Below are positions 8,247 to 16,098 of a stretch of DNA of 64,000 nucleotides, in pieces. The notes below the pieces were generated by a model, which saw only the letters and a program-made list of their open reading frames with translations, did no database searches and had not been told where the DNA came from. The translations under genes and the position numbers were made by a program. The stretch is from Evansella vedderi (GTDB taxonomy: Bacteria; Bacillota; Bacilli; Bacillales; Salisediminibacteriaceae), in NCBI RefSeq assembly GCF_030813435.1, contig NZ_JAUSUG010000011.1, forward strand, positions 117,034-181,033, given 5' to 3'. The first letter of the stretch is position 1. Each line of letters opens with the position of its first letter.

Positions 8247-8621
8247 CTATTGATTAGTAAATTCTCTAAAATAGAAACCTGTATTTTCTTCTGAGAATCT
8301 CATAAATCTGTCATGTTGTCCGTCAGCGGTTTGAAAGTGTACTCTGTTACGTTCTTCAATAACCTCTAATTCAAAGTCCGATATATCATAACCAGTAAAA
8401 CGTGGTGCAAAGTTAGACATTAAATACGGAGTAGGAAACCCGCTAGACATATTGATCTCACCGATCATTTCTTCATCTTCATTGATTAGTCCCAATAAAA
8501 TAGTAGTTGCTGCTTCCTCAAGATTTGAATTAGCAGGTTCGCTACTGGCGTCACTAGAACCACAACCAGCTAGGATAATAAGAGCGAAAGATGTTACTAA
8601 AATTACTTGTAATAGTTTCAT
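8247..8621 (-). CDS. Small secreted lipoprotein
   Basis: 124 residues with a type II signal peptide (short basic N-terminus, hydrophobic core, lipobox LAGC with Cys at residue 20), so it should be anchored to the outer face of the membrane. The mature part is ~105 residues with one helix (EEAATTILLGLINEDEEMIGEIN) and a C-terminal beta region, reminiscent of DUF4878-like lipoproteins. AGGAGGTC lies upstream of the ATG. No neighbour indicates a function. Confidence 0.7.
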   Translation of the reverse strand: MKLLQVILVTSFALIILAGCGSSDASSEPANSNLEEAATTILLGLINEDEEMIGEINMSSGFPTPYLMSNFAPRFTGYDISDFELEVIEERNRVHFQTADGQHDRFMRFSEENTGFYFREFTNQ

Positions 8622-8710
8622 AACTATGACCTCCTAAGATGTTTTGTTTATGTCTCCATTATACTATTTATCTATAATAATTCCGAATTTCAATAGGTTA
8701 AAGGTATGTT

Positions 8711-8983
8711 GTGAGGAATATTAAAAGTTTAATAGCTGATGAGAAAACATTTAGAGATGATGAATTCTTCAAGAAAAATGAATTTAACTCTGCTATAGCC
8801 AATTTAGAAGAAATTAGAGATGATATCGAACAAAAAACTGAAGATTTAAAGGATATTTTTGCTCAATAACTAAGTGAAATGGACGATAAAATTGGCGATT
8901 TCAAACATATTTTTTCATCACTGGACCAATTGATTGAAGAAGCTAATAACTTAGTATCGGCAAGAAAAAAAGTAAATAGGTAA
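8711..8983 (+). pseudogene. Small coiled-coil gene interrupted by an in-frame stop
   Basis: A GTG start at 8711 after AAAGG opens a 52-codon frame ending at TAA (8867-8869). The same frame then continues without further stops to TAA at 8981-8983 (38 codons). Both parts are rich in Glu, Asp, Lys, Ile and Leu with heptad-like spacing (SAIANLEEIRDDIEQKTEDL; IGDFKHIFSSLDQLIEEANN), so they read as one ~90-residue coiled-coil protein broken by a nonsense change of CAA or similar next to FAQ. Readthrough or a sequencing error is possible. No family is recognised. Confidence 0.5.
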
Positions 8984-9028
8984 ATTGACGTTTACTTAAA
9001 CCCGGTATTTTTCAATAACAAAGGAGTG

Positions 9029-9056
9029 AAAAACCCCTCTATAAAAATAAGAGGGG
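9029..9056 (-). terminator. Terminator after the XerS-like gene
   Basis: On the minus strand CCCCTCT, a 9-nt loop, AGAGGGG and TTTTT, 10 bp after the recombinase stop codon. Confidence 0.85.
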
Positions 9057-9065
9057 AGAGGTCTT

Positions 9066-10160
9066 TTATTTATCTAATTCATCATCAGCTTCATACTCGT
9101 CTAATGCATCCATTTGCTTTTCCATTTCAGTCATATCCATATTAGTATAAATAGTTGTCGTTTGAATAGAATTATGACCCAATTGACGCATAAGGGATAC
9201 TTGATCTTTGTTAACTAAATAAAATTTTGTAGCAAATGTATGTCTAAACTTATGCGGTGACATTTTCATCGCAAACGATTTTGTATATTTTCCAACTATA
9301 TGTTGGACAGCACGAACTGAAAGGGGGGCACATTCCTTTCGATAGTTTGTGACGAATACATATTTTTGACTATCTGGAACTCGGTATCTATCTTTGCGTA
9401 CCTTTAAATATTGCTTAACGTCATCCAATGAGGATTTCGTTGCCTTTATAACAGACTTATTATTTCCTTTTCTCAGTACTTTCAAAGTGTTGTTTTGAAA
9501 GTTAATATCATCTAAGGTTAGCTGGACTAATTCGGAAACCCGGACCCCAGAACCTAAAAATAAGCTAATCATGGCCAAGTCCCTCTCACAGTTTCTTTTA
9601 TAATGAGAAAGTCCCTGTTTGCTTAGTTTCAGTGGATAGTCTTCAATTAAATAGCGCATGAATTCTTTGTCAGTATTACCCTGAAATATCTTAGCGGCCA
9701 CCAATGCTGCTTTCTGAGAGTCGTCATTAGTATTACGAATCAAATTAACTTTTGCCAAAACATTACGATAAAAGTAACACTCACCATCTTGATCCTCAGT
9801 TTGTGTAGATAGATATTTAAAAAGCGATTTTAAAGAAGAGATATTACGATTGATTGTTTCTTCTGATAATTCCCGATCAACTTCTAATGACTCTATATAA
9901 GTTTCCACATCATCTTTCCTTAAGTTACCTAACACTTGATGGGGGATATCTTTTATAGAGGTAGCCTCTGTAATTTTTTGTTCTATAAGCCATTTTAAAA
10001 AACGTATAAAATCACGAGAATATTGAGATAGAGTGGAGGGGGACATTTTGTTTTTTTTCTTTACATCAATATACTCTACGACATACCAGGGGAGGAGGGT
10101 CTTTAGCTCATTTAGTTTCTTTAAATGGACTGTTCTTTCCCGTGATTTAGCTTCAGCCAT
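9066..10160 (-). CDS. XerS-like tyrosine recombinase
   Basis: 364 residues. The N-terminus (LKTLLPWYVVEYID) and overall length resemble XerS, the single-protein Xer recombinase of lactic-acid bacteria and some Firmicutes. A core-binding domain occupies ~15-160. The catalytic domain keeps Arg in SGVRVSELVQL, Lys near VLRKGNNKS, HxxR in SPHKFRHTFATKF, His in LGHNSIQTTT and the nucleophilic Tyr in TTTIYTNMDM. It likely resolves plasmid dimers or integrates the element. CAGGAGTG precedes the ATG. It follows the GIY-YIG and DUF3800 genes in the same direction with short gaps, so the three may be co-transcribed. Confidence 0.8.
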   Translation of the reverse strand: MAEAKSRERTVHLKKLNELKTLLPWYVVEYIDVKKKNKMSPSTLSQYSRDFIRFLKWLIEQKITEATSIKDIPHQVLGNLRKDDVETYIESLEVDRELSEETINRNISSLKSLFKYLSTQTEDQDGECYFYRNVLAKVNLIRNTNDDSQKAALVAAKIFQGNTDKEFMRYLIEDYPLKLSKQGLSHYKRNCERDLAMISLFLGSGVRVSELVQLTLDDINFQNNTLKVLRKGNNKSVIKATKSSLDDVKQYLKVRKDRYRVPDSQKYVFVTNYRKECAPLSVRAVQHIVGKYTKSFAMKMSPHKFRHTFATKFYLVNKDQVSLMRQLGHNSIQTTTIYTNMDMTEMEKQMDALDEYEADDELDK

Positions 10161-10235
10161 ATAAACACTCCTGTGTCAAATATTGTTATTTTGCGTGAAA
10201 TACAATTTTAACGAACAATAGTTCGAATATATCTG

Positions 10236-10643
10236 CTATTCATATAGGAAAATATCTTTTATATCATAAAAATCATGAAAAATCGTTTTTGCTCCGTTTT
10301 TCTTAATAAGTCTATTCAATTCGTAACCATTAACATCGAACCTCTTCTTTATAATACCTTTTGTCATATATCTTTCGTTTGTCGGCAACGTTGTATTGTA
10401 CTTAGGTAATAATTTAATTAGCAGGTCAATCAACAGAACATCAGCTGTTCCTTCAAAGTCAAAAGAATCTATCGGTAAAATCGAAACATCCGTAAATATC
10501 TTATCTCTATGATTGGGTATAGGAGGAAAAGGTTTGATTGTTTTACCGACATACACGACTTCTTCTCCATCCAATAGAAAGTAAATATATTCTCCATCCT
10601 GGTATGTAATTTTATTGTTGTTAATTAGTGAAATTACATCCAT
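10236..10643 (-). CDS. GIY-YIG-like nuclease-domain protein
   Basis: 135 residues with a GIY-YIG-like strand pair: GEYIYFLLDGEEVVYVGKT at residues ~17-35, matching the Y-I-Y ... Y-V-G pattern of that nuclease fold. The usual catalytic Arg appears displaced (NHRDKIF), and the C-terminal Glu is not obvious, so activity is uncertain. AGGAGG lies 6 nt before the ATG. It sits 42 bp downstream of the DUF3800 gene and upstream of the recombinase. GIY-YIG proteins of this size occur in phage and plasmid accessory regions. Confidence 0.6.
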   Translation of the reverse strand: MDVISLINNNKITYQDGEYIYFLLDGEEVVYVGKTIKPFPPIPNHRDKIFTDVSILPIDSFDFEGTADVLLIDLLIKLLPKYNTTLPTNERYMTKGIIKKRFDVNGYELNRLIKKNGAKTIFHDFYDIKDIFLYE

Positions 10644-10685
10644 GTTACAACCTCCTAGATAAAAGGGCGCATTTAATACCTCATT

Positions 10686-11480
10686 TTATTCCATATATAA
10701 AGAATAATTATTACTCATAAATAGCTGCAAATAATTATTAAAGCTGATTTCCGTTAACTGATGTGAATTTGACCATTCATAATATTTTATCTGTTTCATA
10801 AAAGCGAAAAACCTTTCATCCTTTAACAAATTCATTATTAATCTAATTTGAGATTTTTTCTTTCTGCTTGTAAAAGAGGGATTTGTAACAATGGTTCTAA
10901 TAATACCTAAAAGAATATCTGTTGATTCTAAGCCAACTTCTATTCCTTTAGAAGCATATCTGCTATGGGTTATTTTAAAGTTTTCCCCACGATAAATAGC
11001 CTGTATATTTAACTGTTTGGGGAGTTGCTCTTTTAATTTAACATTAACTTTTTTGTATTCAGTTGCTTCTTCAATGATAATTTGAGCATTTATATTACTT
11101 AATCTTCCATAATTCCTTATTAATCCGTAGACAATACGTTCTGGTAACTTCATGTAGATGGTTGAATCACAAAGATTTTCATCTACATCTTTGAAATTTT
11201 TCGATTTTTCTTCGATAATGGATTGATCATAATAAATGACATTCATTTTAACGAATTGATAATGATCTAACATTGTTTTAATTATTTTAGTGATAATTTT
11301 TCTTTCTTTGCTGTCACCATCGTAATTCTTCCAGTGAATTTCTTTTTCAGAAATTACGGGTTTTAATTCTTCAAATGTTGGTAAAGAATAAATATTATTA
11401 GGAATAGAAAGAGCTCCCATTAAATGTGGCTTGTCTTGGTTTTTACCACTTTCATCAAAAAAGATAGATAAGTCGGCCAT
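10686..11480 (-). CDS. DUF3800-family protein
   Basis: 264 residues beginning MADLSIFFDESGKN, the hallmark DESG strand of DUF3800, followed by HLMGALSIP. The family has an RNase H-like appearance with acidic residues along the strands (also IIIEEATEY and LESTDILLG near the end). Its biochemical role is not established; members are common in defence and mobile regions. ATG at 11480 is preferred because GAGGG lies 6 nt upstream; the longer frame from 11516 has no binding site. It pairs with the GIY-YIG gene downstream. Confidence 0.7.
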   Translation of the reverse strand: MADLSIFFDESGKNQDKPHLMGALSIPNNIYSLPTFEELKPVISEKEIHWKNYDGDSKERKIITKIIKTMLDHYQFVKMNVIYYDQSIIEEKSKNFKDVDENLCDSTIYMKLPERIVYGLIRNYGRLSNINAQIIIEEATEYKKVNVKLKEQLPKQLNIQAIYRGENFKITHSRYASKGIEVGLESTDILLGIIRTIVTNPSFTSRKKKSQIRLIMNLLKDERFFAFMKQIKYYEWSNSHQLTEISFNNYLQLFMSNNYSLYME

Positions 11481-11539
11481 AAAATCCCTCTTTACATGGT
11501 TTAATAAATGGTGCATAATATAATTACTAATTATATAGT

Positions 11540-11639
11540 ATATAACTATAACTCGTTGCGCCTTAGATCAGCGACGCGTTATGTTCAACGCAAGGGAGTA
11601 TCTCGTGGAGCCATTGATTATCCGCGCGATACTCTTTTT
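11540..11639 (+). ncRNA. Candidate small RNA ending in a strong terminator
   Basis: A plus-strand terminator without a plus-strand gene: GAGTATC (11596-11602) pairs with GATACTC (11628-11634), extended by CGTGG/CCGCG, then TTTTT. Upstream, GCGTT/AACGC forms a smaller hairpin, and AT-rich TATAGTATATAACTATAAC could hold a promoter. It lies in front of the divergent DUF3800 gene. Confidence 0.35.
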
Positions 11640-11703
11640 ATTATACCATATGCTTTTGTTAAATGTTCGTTAAATTACAATTTCACGCAAATATATGAAA
11701 CGT

Positions 11704-11733
11704 AAAAAAGACAGCTTTACGATGAAAAGCTGC
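11704..11733 (-). terminator. Terminator after the 84-residue gene
   Basis: On the minus strand GCAGCTTTT, a short loop, AAAGCTGTC and TTTTTT. Confidence 0.75.
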
Positions 11734-11798
11734 CCCTACTCATCTTTTTTATAGTTGTTATCTATTATTCTCTATGGTTTTAAAATAGTATTTAAGGT

Positions 11799-12053
11799 TT
11801 AATCATCTATTTTTTCGATTTCCTTAATACCTTCTTGTAAAAAGCCTAATAATTTATAAAGAATTTCAATCTCTTCTTGAGAAATCCATACATTACCGGG
11901 TTCATCACATTTTTGGTTGTGATATTTATTGAGTAATTCTGACACAACTAAAGTTAGATCACTTAGCTCTACACTTTCACCTCTTTTGATTTTTTCAACT
12001 AACTCAAAAGCAAGTTCTTTACGTCGTTTTCTACTAATATTCACTAAAGTCAT
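11799..12053 (-). CDS. Hypothetical 84-residue helical protein
   Basis: A small, highly charged, mostly helical protein (RKRRKELAFELVEKIKRGE, then IEILYKLLGFLQEGIKEIEK) with a single Cys. ATG at 12053 is chosen because GAAAGGA lies about 9 nt upstream; the alternative ATG three codons earlier overlaps that site. Its size and helicity would suit a small regulator or antitoxin, but no motif supports either. Confidence 0.55.
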   Translation of the reverse strand: MTLVNISRKRRKELAFELVEKIKRGESVELSDLTLVVSELLNKYHNQKCDEPGNVWISQEEIEILYKLLGFLQEGIKEIEKIDD

Positions 12054-12110
12054 ATACAACATCCTTTCTATCTTAATATTTATTAATTGTTAGTGTAACA
12101 TTGTTATAAT

Positions 12111-12146
12111 AAAAAACTTAATGCTATCTTTTACGATAACACTAAG
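12111..12146 (-). terminator. Terminator after the HU gene
   Basis: On the minus strand a 12-bp stem with two mismatches (CTTAGTGTTATC with GATAGCATTAAG) followed by TTTTTT. Confidence 0.8.
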
Positions 12147-12161
12147 CTTTTTCTACAATAT

Positions 12162-12434
12162 TTAATTACATACTTCTTTTAATCTTTTTCCCGCTTTAAA
12201 TGCAGGTACTTTAGATGCTGCGATTTCAATCTCTTTACCTGTTTGGGGATTACGCCCTTTTCTCGCAGATCGTTCGCGAACCTCAAAGTTTCCGAATCCG
12301 ATAATTTGTACTGGCTCTCCTTTTTTAAGGGACTCTGTAATTGTTCCAAATACCGCATCTACAGCTGATGTTGCGTCCTTTTTTGTTAAATCCCCTTTTT
12401 CTGATACAGCTGCAATAAGTTCTGTCTTGTTCAT
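12162..12434 (-). CDS. hup: HU-family DNA-binding protein
   Basis: 90 residues, full length for HU. The signature [21 protein letters not shown] forms the DNA-embracing arm and the C-terminus [10 protein letters not shown] closes the fold. The N-terminal helix [20 protein letters not shown] is close to Bacillus HBsu. It binds and bends DNA without strong sequence preference; on a large plasmid such copies act as nucleoid proteins that reduce the burden on the host pool. AAAGGAGAGG lies 6 nt upstream of the ATG. An inverted repeat in the leader (12467-12487) may be a control site. Confidence 0.95.
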   Translation of the reverse strand: MNKTELIAAVSEKGDLTKKDATSAVDAVFGTITESLKKGEPVQIIGFGNFEVRERSARKGRNPQTGKEIEIAASKVPAFKAGKRLKEVCN

Positions 12435-12466
12435 GAAAACCTCTCCTTTAAACTATGTAAATTTGA

Positions 12467-12487
12467 ACCACAATTTTCTGGTGGTTA
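12467..12487 (-). promoter_or_regulatory. Inverted repeat in the HU leader
   Basis: AACCAC (12467-12472) and GTGGTT (12482-12487) flank a 9-nt AT-rich centre, 33 bp before the HU start. It could be an operator or a small mRNA hairpin. Confidence 0.4.
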
Positions 12488-12637
12488 TATTTAGCATACA
12501 ATATTTTTCTACTAAACGAAAATCTTGGAGTGATTTAGCGAATATTGTCGAACGGTTTTTCTAAAAATTATAAATTTGTTTATCTAAACATAAAAAAAAT
12601 GTTATTATTTATGTAAATAAATAAATAACTATTAAGT

Positions 12638-12697
12638 GGAAGCACCACATTCTTTTACAGGGACTAATCTATGTCCTATTTAAGAATGTGGTTTTTA
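12638..12697 (+). promoter_or_regulatory. GGAAGCACC leader hairpin B (attenuator-like)
   Basis: GGAAGCACC at 12638-12646. ACCACATTCTT pairs perfectly with AAGAATGTGGT, with an inner GGGAC/GTCC stem, and a U-run follows. The HD-GYP start is 21 nt further on. Stem bases differ from leader A while pairing is kept. Confidence 0.7.
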
Positions 12698-12717
12698 TAG
12701 TTTAAGGAGTGATTACT

Positions 12718-13695
12718 TTGAGGTCTTTTAAACAGAAGTTAATAGCTTTTCTCTCGCTTTTTATGTTAGCCATTCTTTTTAAATCTGTCATATTGAACGA
12801 ACTCAATATAAAAGGCATCATTGATGAACCTCTAATATACTCTATAATCGGTTTATTGCTCATTCTTTTGGTCGCAATAAAGTTTACGGATCATTTTAGT
12901 CGTTCCCTTAAAGAACTAACTTCACAAGTGAATTTAGTGGCTTCTAGTGATAATGAAGTAATTCAAGAGTTTGAAGGCCAATGTGAAATAAGCGAATTAT
13001 CTCAATCGATCAATGAAACAATCAAAAATAAAGAAAAAATAATCGAAGAAAAATCAAAAGAAATCCAAGAGATAACTCAGTCTTTAAACAGTTTGTATTT
13101 AAATACTGTTATATCTTTATCTAGAGCTGTAGACGCCAAAGATAAATACACTGGAAGTCATTCGAGCAATGTTGCGAGATATTCTTATGCAGTGGCTAAG
13201 AAATTGGACCTTAACGATGAAGAATCTAGAAATATTTATATTGCGGGTTTATTGCATGATATAGGAAAGATAGCAACACCGGAATCCATTTTAAATAAAG
13301 AGAGTAATCTAACAAAAGAGGAATTCGAAAAAATAAAAGAACACCCTGAAGTAGGATATAAAATTGTGCGTGATATTGAGGAATTGAATAAACGAGGGGT
13401 TTGCCTTATAGTTCGGCATCACCACGAAAGAATCGATGGCAGAGGTTATCCATCTCGGTTAGAAGGGGAAGATATCCCGATAGGCGCAAGAATTGTAGCA
13501 GTTGCAGACGCTTATGATGCCATGACTACCGATCGATCATATCGCGCAGCTTTTACTCACTCACAAGCACTTGAAATTATTAGAAATAATTCAGGAACTC
13601 AATTTGATCCAAAAGTTGTTGATGCATTTATAAAAAGTATGGAAACTCAAAACGAAATTATCCCTCCAGAGAAAGTCTTTAAAGTTGCTAATTAA
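12718..13695 (+). CDS. Membrane HD-GYP cyclic-di-GMP phosphodiesterase
   Basis: 325 residues. Two membrane helices (about 8-25 and 38-58) are followed by a HAMP-like linker and coiled coil to ~125, then an HD-GYP domain. Metal and active-site motifs are intact: GSHSSNVARYS, LLHDIGKIATPESIL (HDxGK), VRHHHERIDGRGYPS (GYP) and ADAYDAMTTDRSYR. HD-GYP enzymes hydrolyse cyclic-di-GMP to GMP. TTG at 12718 is preferred because AAGGAG lies 8 nt upstream; GTG at 12709 overlaps that site. Its TAA stop lies inside the 8-bp target duplication of the ISL3-type element, which has moved the gene's terminator to 21,642. Confidence 0.85.
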   Translation: MRSFKQKLIAFLSLFMLAILFKSVILNELNIKGIIDEPLIYSIIGLLLILLVAIKFTDHFSRSLKELTSQVNLVASSDNEVIQEFEGQCEISELSQSINETIKNKEKIIEEKSKEIQEITQSLNSLYLNTVISLSRAVDAKDKYTGSHSSNVARYSYAVAKKLDLNDEESRNIYIAGLLHDIGKIATPESILNKESNLTKEEFEKIKEHPEVGYKIVRDIEELNKRGVCLIVRHHHERIDGRGYPSRLEGEDIPIGARIVAVADAYDAMTTDRSYRAAFTHSQALEIIRNNSGTQFDPKVVDAFIKSMETQNEIIPPEKVFKVAN

Positions 13696-13699
13696 ATTC
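13692..13699. repeat. Target-site duplication, left copy (TTAAATTC)
   Basis: Eight bases identical to 21631-21638, directly abutting the left inverted repeat. Eight base pairs is the usual duplication of ISL3-family elements. Confidence 0.9.
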
Positions 13700-13725
13700 G
13701 GGTAATCGGAAAATAGTGTGGAAAG
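13700..13725 (+). repeat. Left inverted repeat of the ISL3-type element
   Basis: Begins GGGTAATCGGA and ends GTGTGGAAAG, 5 bp before the transposase stop codon. Confidence 0.85.
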
Positions 13726-13729
13726 AGGG

Positions 13730-15070
13730 TTAAAATGAACCCTCTTCCATTACCTTAGTCAGTGTGGAAATGTCAGCTCCATAAACTTCCTCATAGACCC
13801 ATTTCAAGGTAGGAGGTTTAAGCTGTATGTTTTGCAAATCGTACATTTTATCGAATGTAGTAGATACTTCTTTAAACTTCTTTTTCTTCTTAGTCTTACG
13901 ATAACCTTGAGTAAAGAGCATTTTAGCCCTGAGAGCTTCAAATGAGTAGCCACGGCCAACATGATTCATTGTCTTAATAAGGCGGTTAAGAGATTCTGTA
14001 TAGGCGTTTGTGATAGATAAGTTGAAGTAGTTGAATATCTCTTCTTCCCAATTGGTCATTGACTTAATGAGTGTTTCAAAGTATGGCATTAATTCCTTGG
14101 GTATCTCAGTAAACCAAGATTGATAGAGTTGGTAGGCTTCATCTATAGATTTGGCATCATAAATGTCAAAAAACTTCTCTTTCAACTCATACCCTTTACC
14201 AAGAAGAGGGAAGTTGTCAGTCCATATCTGTAACTTTAGCTGATCGTCAAAGTCATTGAGTTCACTTTTACGTGTAAGGAGCACATAGCGATCCTTTTTA
14301 AGTTGCTTACGTTCTTTAGCAGTAATGTTCTCACGGTTCGCTTTTCGTATCTTTTCAAGAGCCTCATTCGCCATTTTAACGACATGGAATTTATCAATAA
14401 CGATTGTGGCATCTGGAATCACTGTATGAACAGCCCTTCTATATGGGTTCCACATATCCATTGCCACATACTTAATCCGATTACGGTTAGGAAGCTGTGA
14501 AAGATAACGAATAACCGTATCTTGGTTTCGGTTTCGAAGCAGATCAATGATGGTCTTGTTTTCAACATCGGTAATAACACATCGGTAGTTTCGAAGAAGA
14601 TGGACTTCATCGATTCCAAGCCATTTAGGTGCTTTGATGTCTTGCTTTTGTTCTAGGCGGGCTACATAATCTTGAAAGATGTTACGAACTGTTTTTTCAT
14701 TGACACCGATATCTTCTGCAACGTTTGTAAAAGGCTTTTTGAGACTGGCTTGCTCAATCCATTTAATCAAACGTTTAGTAACTGAGCGACTTTTATCCAT
14801 ATCAGTCAAGACTTCAAAGAACGTTTCGTTACATTCACGACACTTATAACGTTGACGTTTGATCAATATCCCTACACGTTTAGCATGCATTGGCAAGTCA
14901 AAGAATAGTTGTTCCTTCTTACCGTGTTTATACAAGTTAGGTACAGTACCACATTTGGGACAATGAGAGGGGAGAGGAGAGATTGTCTCCACAAGAAATC
15001 GATAATCATACTCATCTTCTACCATATCGAGAATATTAAGGCTAGGTAGATTTAGCATATTGATTGGCAT
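13730..15070 (-). CDS. tnp: ISL3-family transposase
   Basis: 446 residues from the ATG at 15070 (AAAGGAAC upstream); a longer frame reaches 15142 but lacks a binding site. The N-terminal zinc finger reads CPKCGTVPNLYKHG and CRECNETFFEV. A helix-turn-helix follows (FTNVAEDIGVNEKTVRNIFQ). The DDE-type core includes WLGIDEVHLLRNYRCVITDV, VAMDMWNPYRRAV and VIDKFHVVKMANEAL. The C-terminal segment SITNAYTESLNRLIKTMNHVGRGYSFEAL carries the last acidic residue. All motifs look intact, so the element could still be mobile. Confidence 0.92.
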   Translation of the reverse strand: MPINMLNLPSLNILDMVEDEYDYRFLVETISPLPSHCPKCGTVPNLYKHGKKEQLFFDLPMHAKRVGILIKRQRYKCRECNETFFEVLTDMDKSRSVTKRLIKWIEQASLKKPFTNVAEDIGVNEKTVRNIFQDYVARLEQKQDIKAPKWLGIDEVHLLRNYRCVITDVENKTIIDLLRNRNQDTVIRYLSQLPNRNRIKYVAMDMWNPYRRAVHTVIPDATIVIDKFHVVKMANEALEKIRKANRENITAKERKQLKKDRYVLLTRKSELNDFDDQLKLQIWTDNFPLLGKGYELKEKFFDIYDAKSIDEAYQLYQSWFTEIPKELMPYFETLIKSMTNWEEEIFNYFNLSITNAYTESLNRLIKTMNHVGRGYSFEALRAKMLFTQGYRKTKKKKKFKEVSTTFDKMYDLQNIQLKPPTLKWVYEEVYGADISTLTKVMEEGSF

Positions 15071-15134
15071 TATCTTGTTCCTTTCTGGTACATGTTCATT
15101 GTTTTGTGAAGGGATAACCCTATTTAACCGAAAT

Positions 15135-15160
15135 AGCCGCATTCTACTTTAAATGCGGCT
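15135..15160 (-). promoter_or_regulatory. Hairpin before the ISL3 transposase
   Basis: AGCCGCATT (15135-15143) and AATGCGGCT (15152-15160) form a 9-bp stem in the transposase leader. Such hairpins can limit transposase expression from outside transcripts. Confidence 0.4.
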
Positions 15161-15207
15161 GCTTTCCAAATAAAATAGTTTATTTTACTCACAAAAAGTC
15201 TCGTGTT

Positions 15208-15729
15208 CTATGGGAGAGGTGTTTTGCGCTTCTCCTGTTGCTTACGCCATCCATAACGTGTTATTCCCTGAGGTTTGTAAACCGATAGGGTCATAATCAG
15301 TAGCAATACCACTAATCCTCCACCGGCGTGGAGAAGTCCGCTCCCGCTACTTAGACTACTAAGATCGGTATTAGGGTCTGCGGCTGCATTTGCTAGGAAG
15401 TTTACGGTCTGTGTGTACGACAGCAACACTAATGTGGCAAGAACAGTTAGTAGTAGTTTCGCTATAACCCAGTAATGTCGAAACAAGCCCCACGGAGTAC
15501 CTAGTGCCATAACAAGTCCGGTTAGGAGCGAGGTAAGAGACAATGGGACGAGTGCAAACCATGTAATTGGTTCCATTGCTAGATAGGCACCTCGTACCAT
15601 CTGATCATCTTGGCTAGTCATAGTGGTGGCAACGAGAGCTAGGTAAGCAATAACCGCACCGATCCATCCGACCGAAGTAGTGATATGAACTATGAGCGCG
15701 AACTTTCGGAGGCGAGGTGTCATAACCAT
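15208..15729 (-). CDS. Four-helix membrane protein, DUF2269/CopD-like
   Basis: 173 residues with four membrane helices (roughly 10-32, 50-72, 83-103, 130-150). Helix 1 carries HITTSVGWIGAVIAYLAL, the His-Trp-Gly pattern seen in DUF2269 and CopD-like proteins, which may bind copper or haem. Its ATG overlaps the stop of the upstream gene by one base (TAATG), so translation is coupled. Being last in the minus-strand cargo operon with a multicopper oxidase, a role in metal or electron handling at the membrane is inferred. Confidence 0.65.
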   Translation of the reverse strand: MVMTPRLRKFALIVHITTSVGWIGAVIAYLALVATTMTSQDDQMVRGAYLAMEPITWFALVPLSLTSLLTGLVMALGTPWGLFRHYWVIAKLLLTVLATLVLLSYTQTVNFLANAAADPNTDLSSLSSGSGLLHAGGGLVVLLLIMTLSVYKPQGITRYGWRKQQEKRKTPLP

Positions 15730-15974
15730 TAGTGACTACCTCCAGGCGAATTATGTTCACCGTCGGTCTTTACGTGATCCCTTGGTTCCTCCTGTTTAAT
15801 AGGTTCTCCACCTTGCATATGGCGAGCAGGACCATGTTCACCACCGTTTATGAACATTTTGATGATAAACACCAAGACCAGAACGATAGCGATGATACCA
15901 CACACCTTCACCCAACGTGGTGTGCTTGGTGGTTGATCTTCAGCTTCACTGTTGGAGTTGGGTAATTTACTCAT
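15729..15974 (-). CDS. Small His-containing single-pass membrane protein
   Basis: 81 residues: hydrophilic N-terminus starting MSKLPNSN, one membrane helix (about 25-43), and a short external tail with His, Met and Glu (GGEHGPARHMQGG). The N-terminus, helix position and GGE motif resemble the product of 18880-19266, which begins MSKLPDSN, so the two are probably paralogues with different tails. GAGGGGG precedes the ATG. A tethered metal-binding role is inferred from the tail and the neighbouring oxidase. Confidence 0.6.
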   Translation of the reverse strand: MSKLPNSNSEAEDQPPSTPRWVKVCGIIAIVLVLVFIIKMFINGGEHGPARHMQGGEPIKQEEPRDHVKTDGEHNSPGGSH

Positions 15975-16098
15975 TAATATCCCCCTCTTTCTTATAGTTC
16001 TGAGCGAAAAAATTCATTATAGCATTGTTTATTAGCATTTTTGCTAATCCATTATAAATAAACAATATAAAAGTTAGGTTCTATATCGATCTGTTCCA

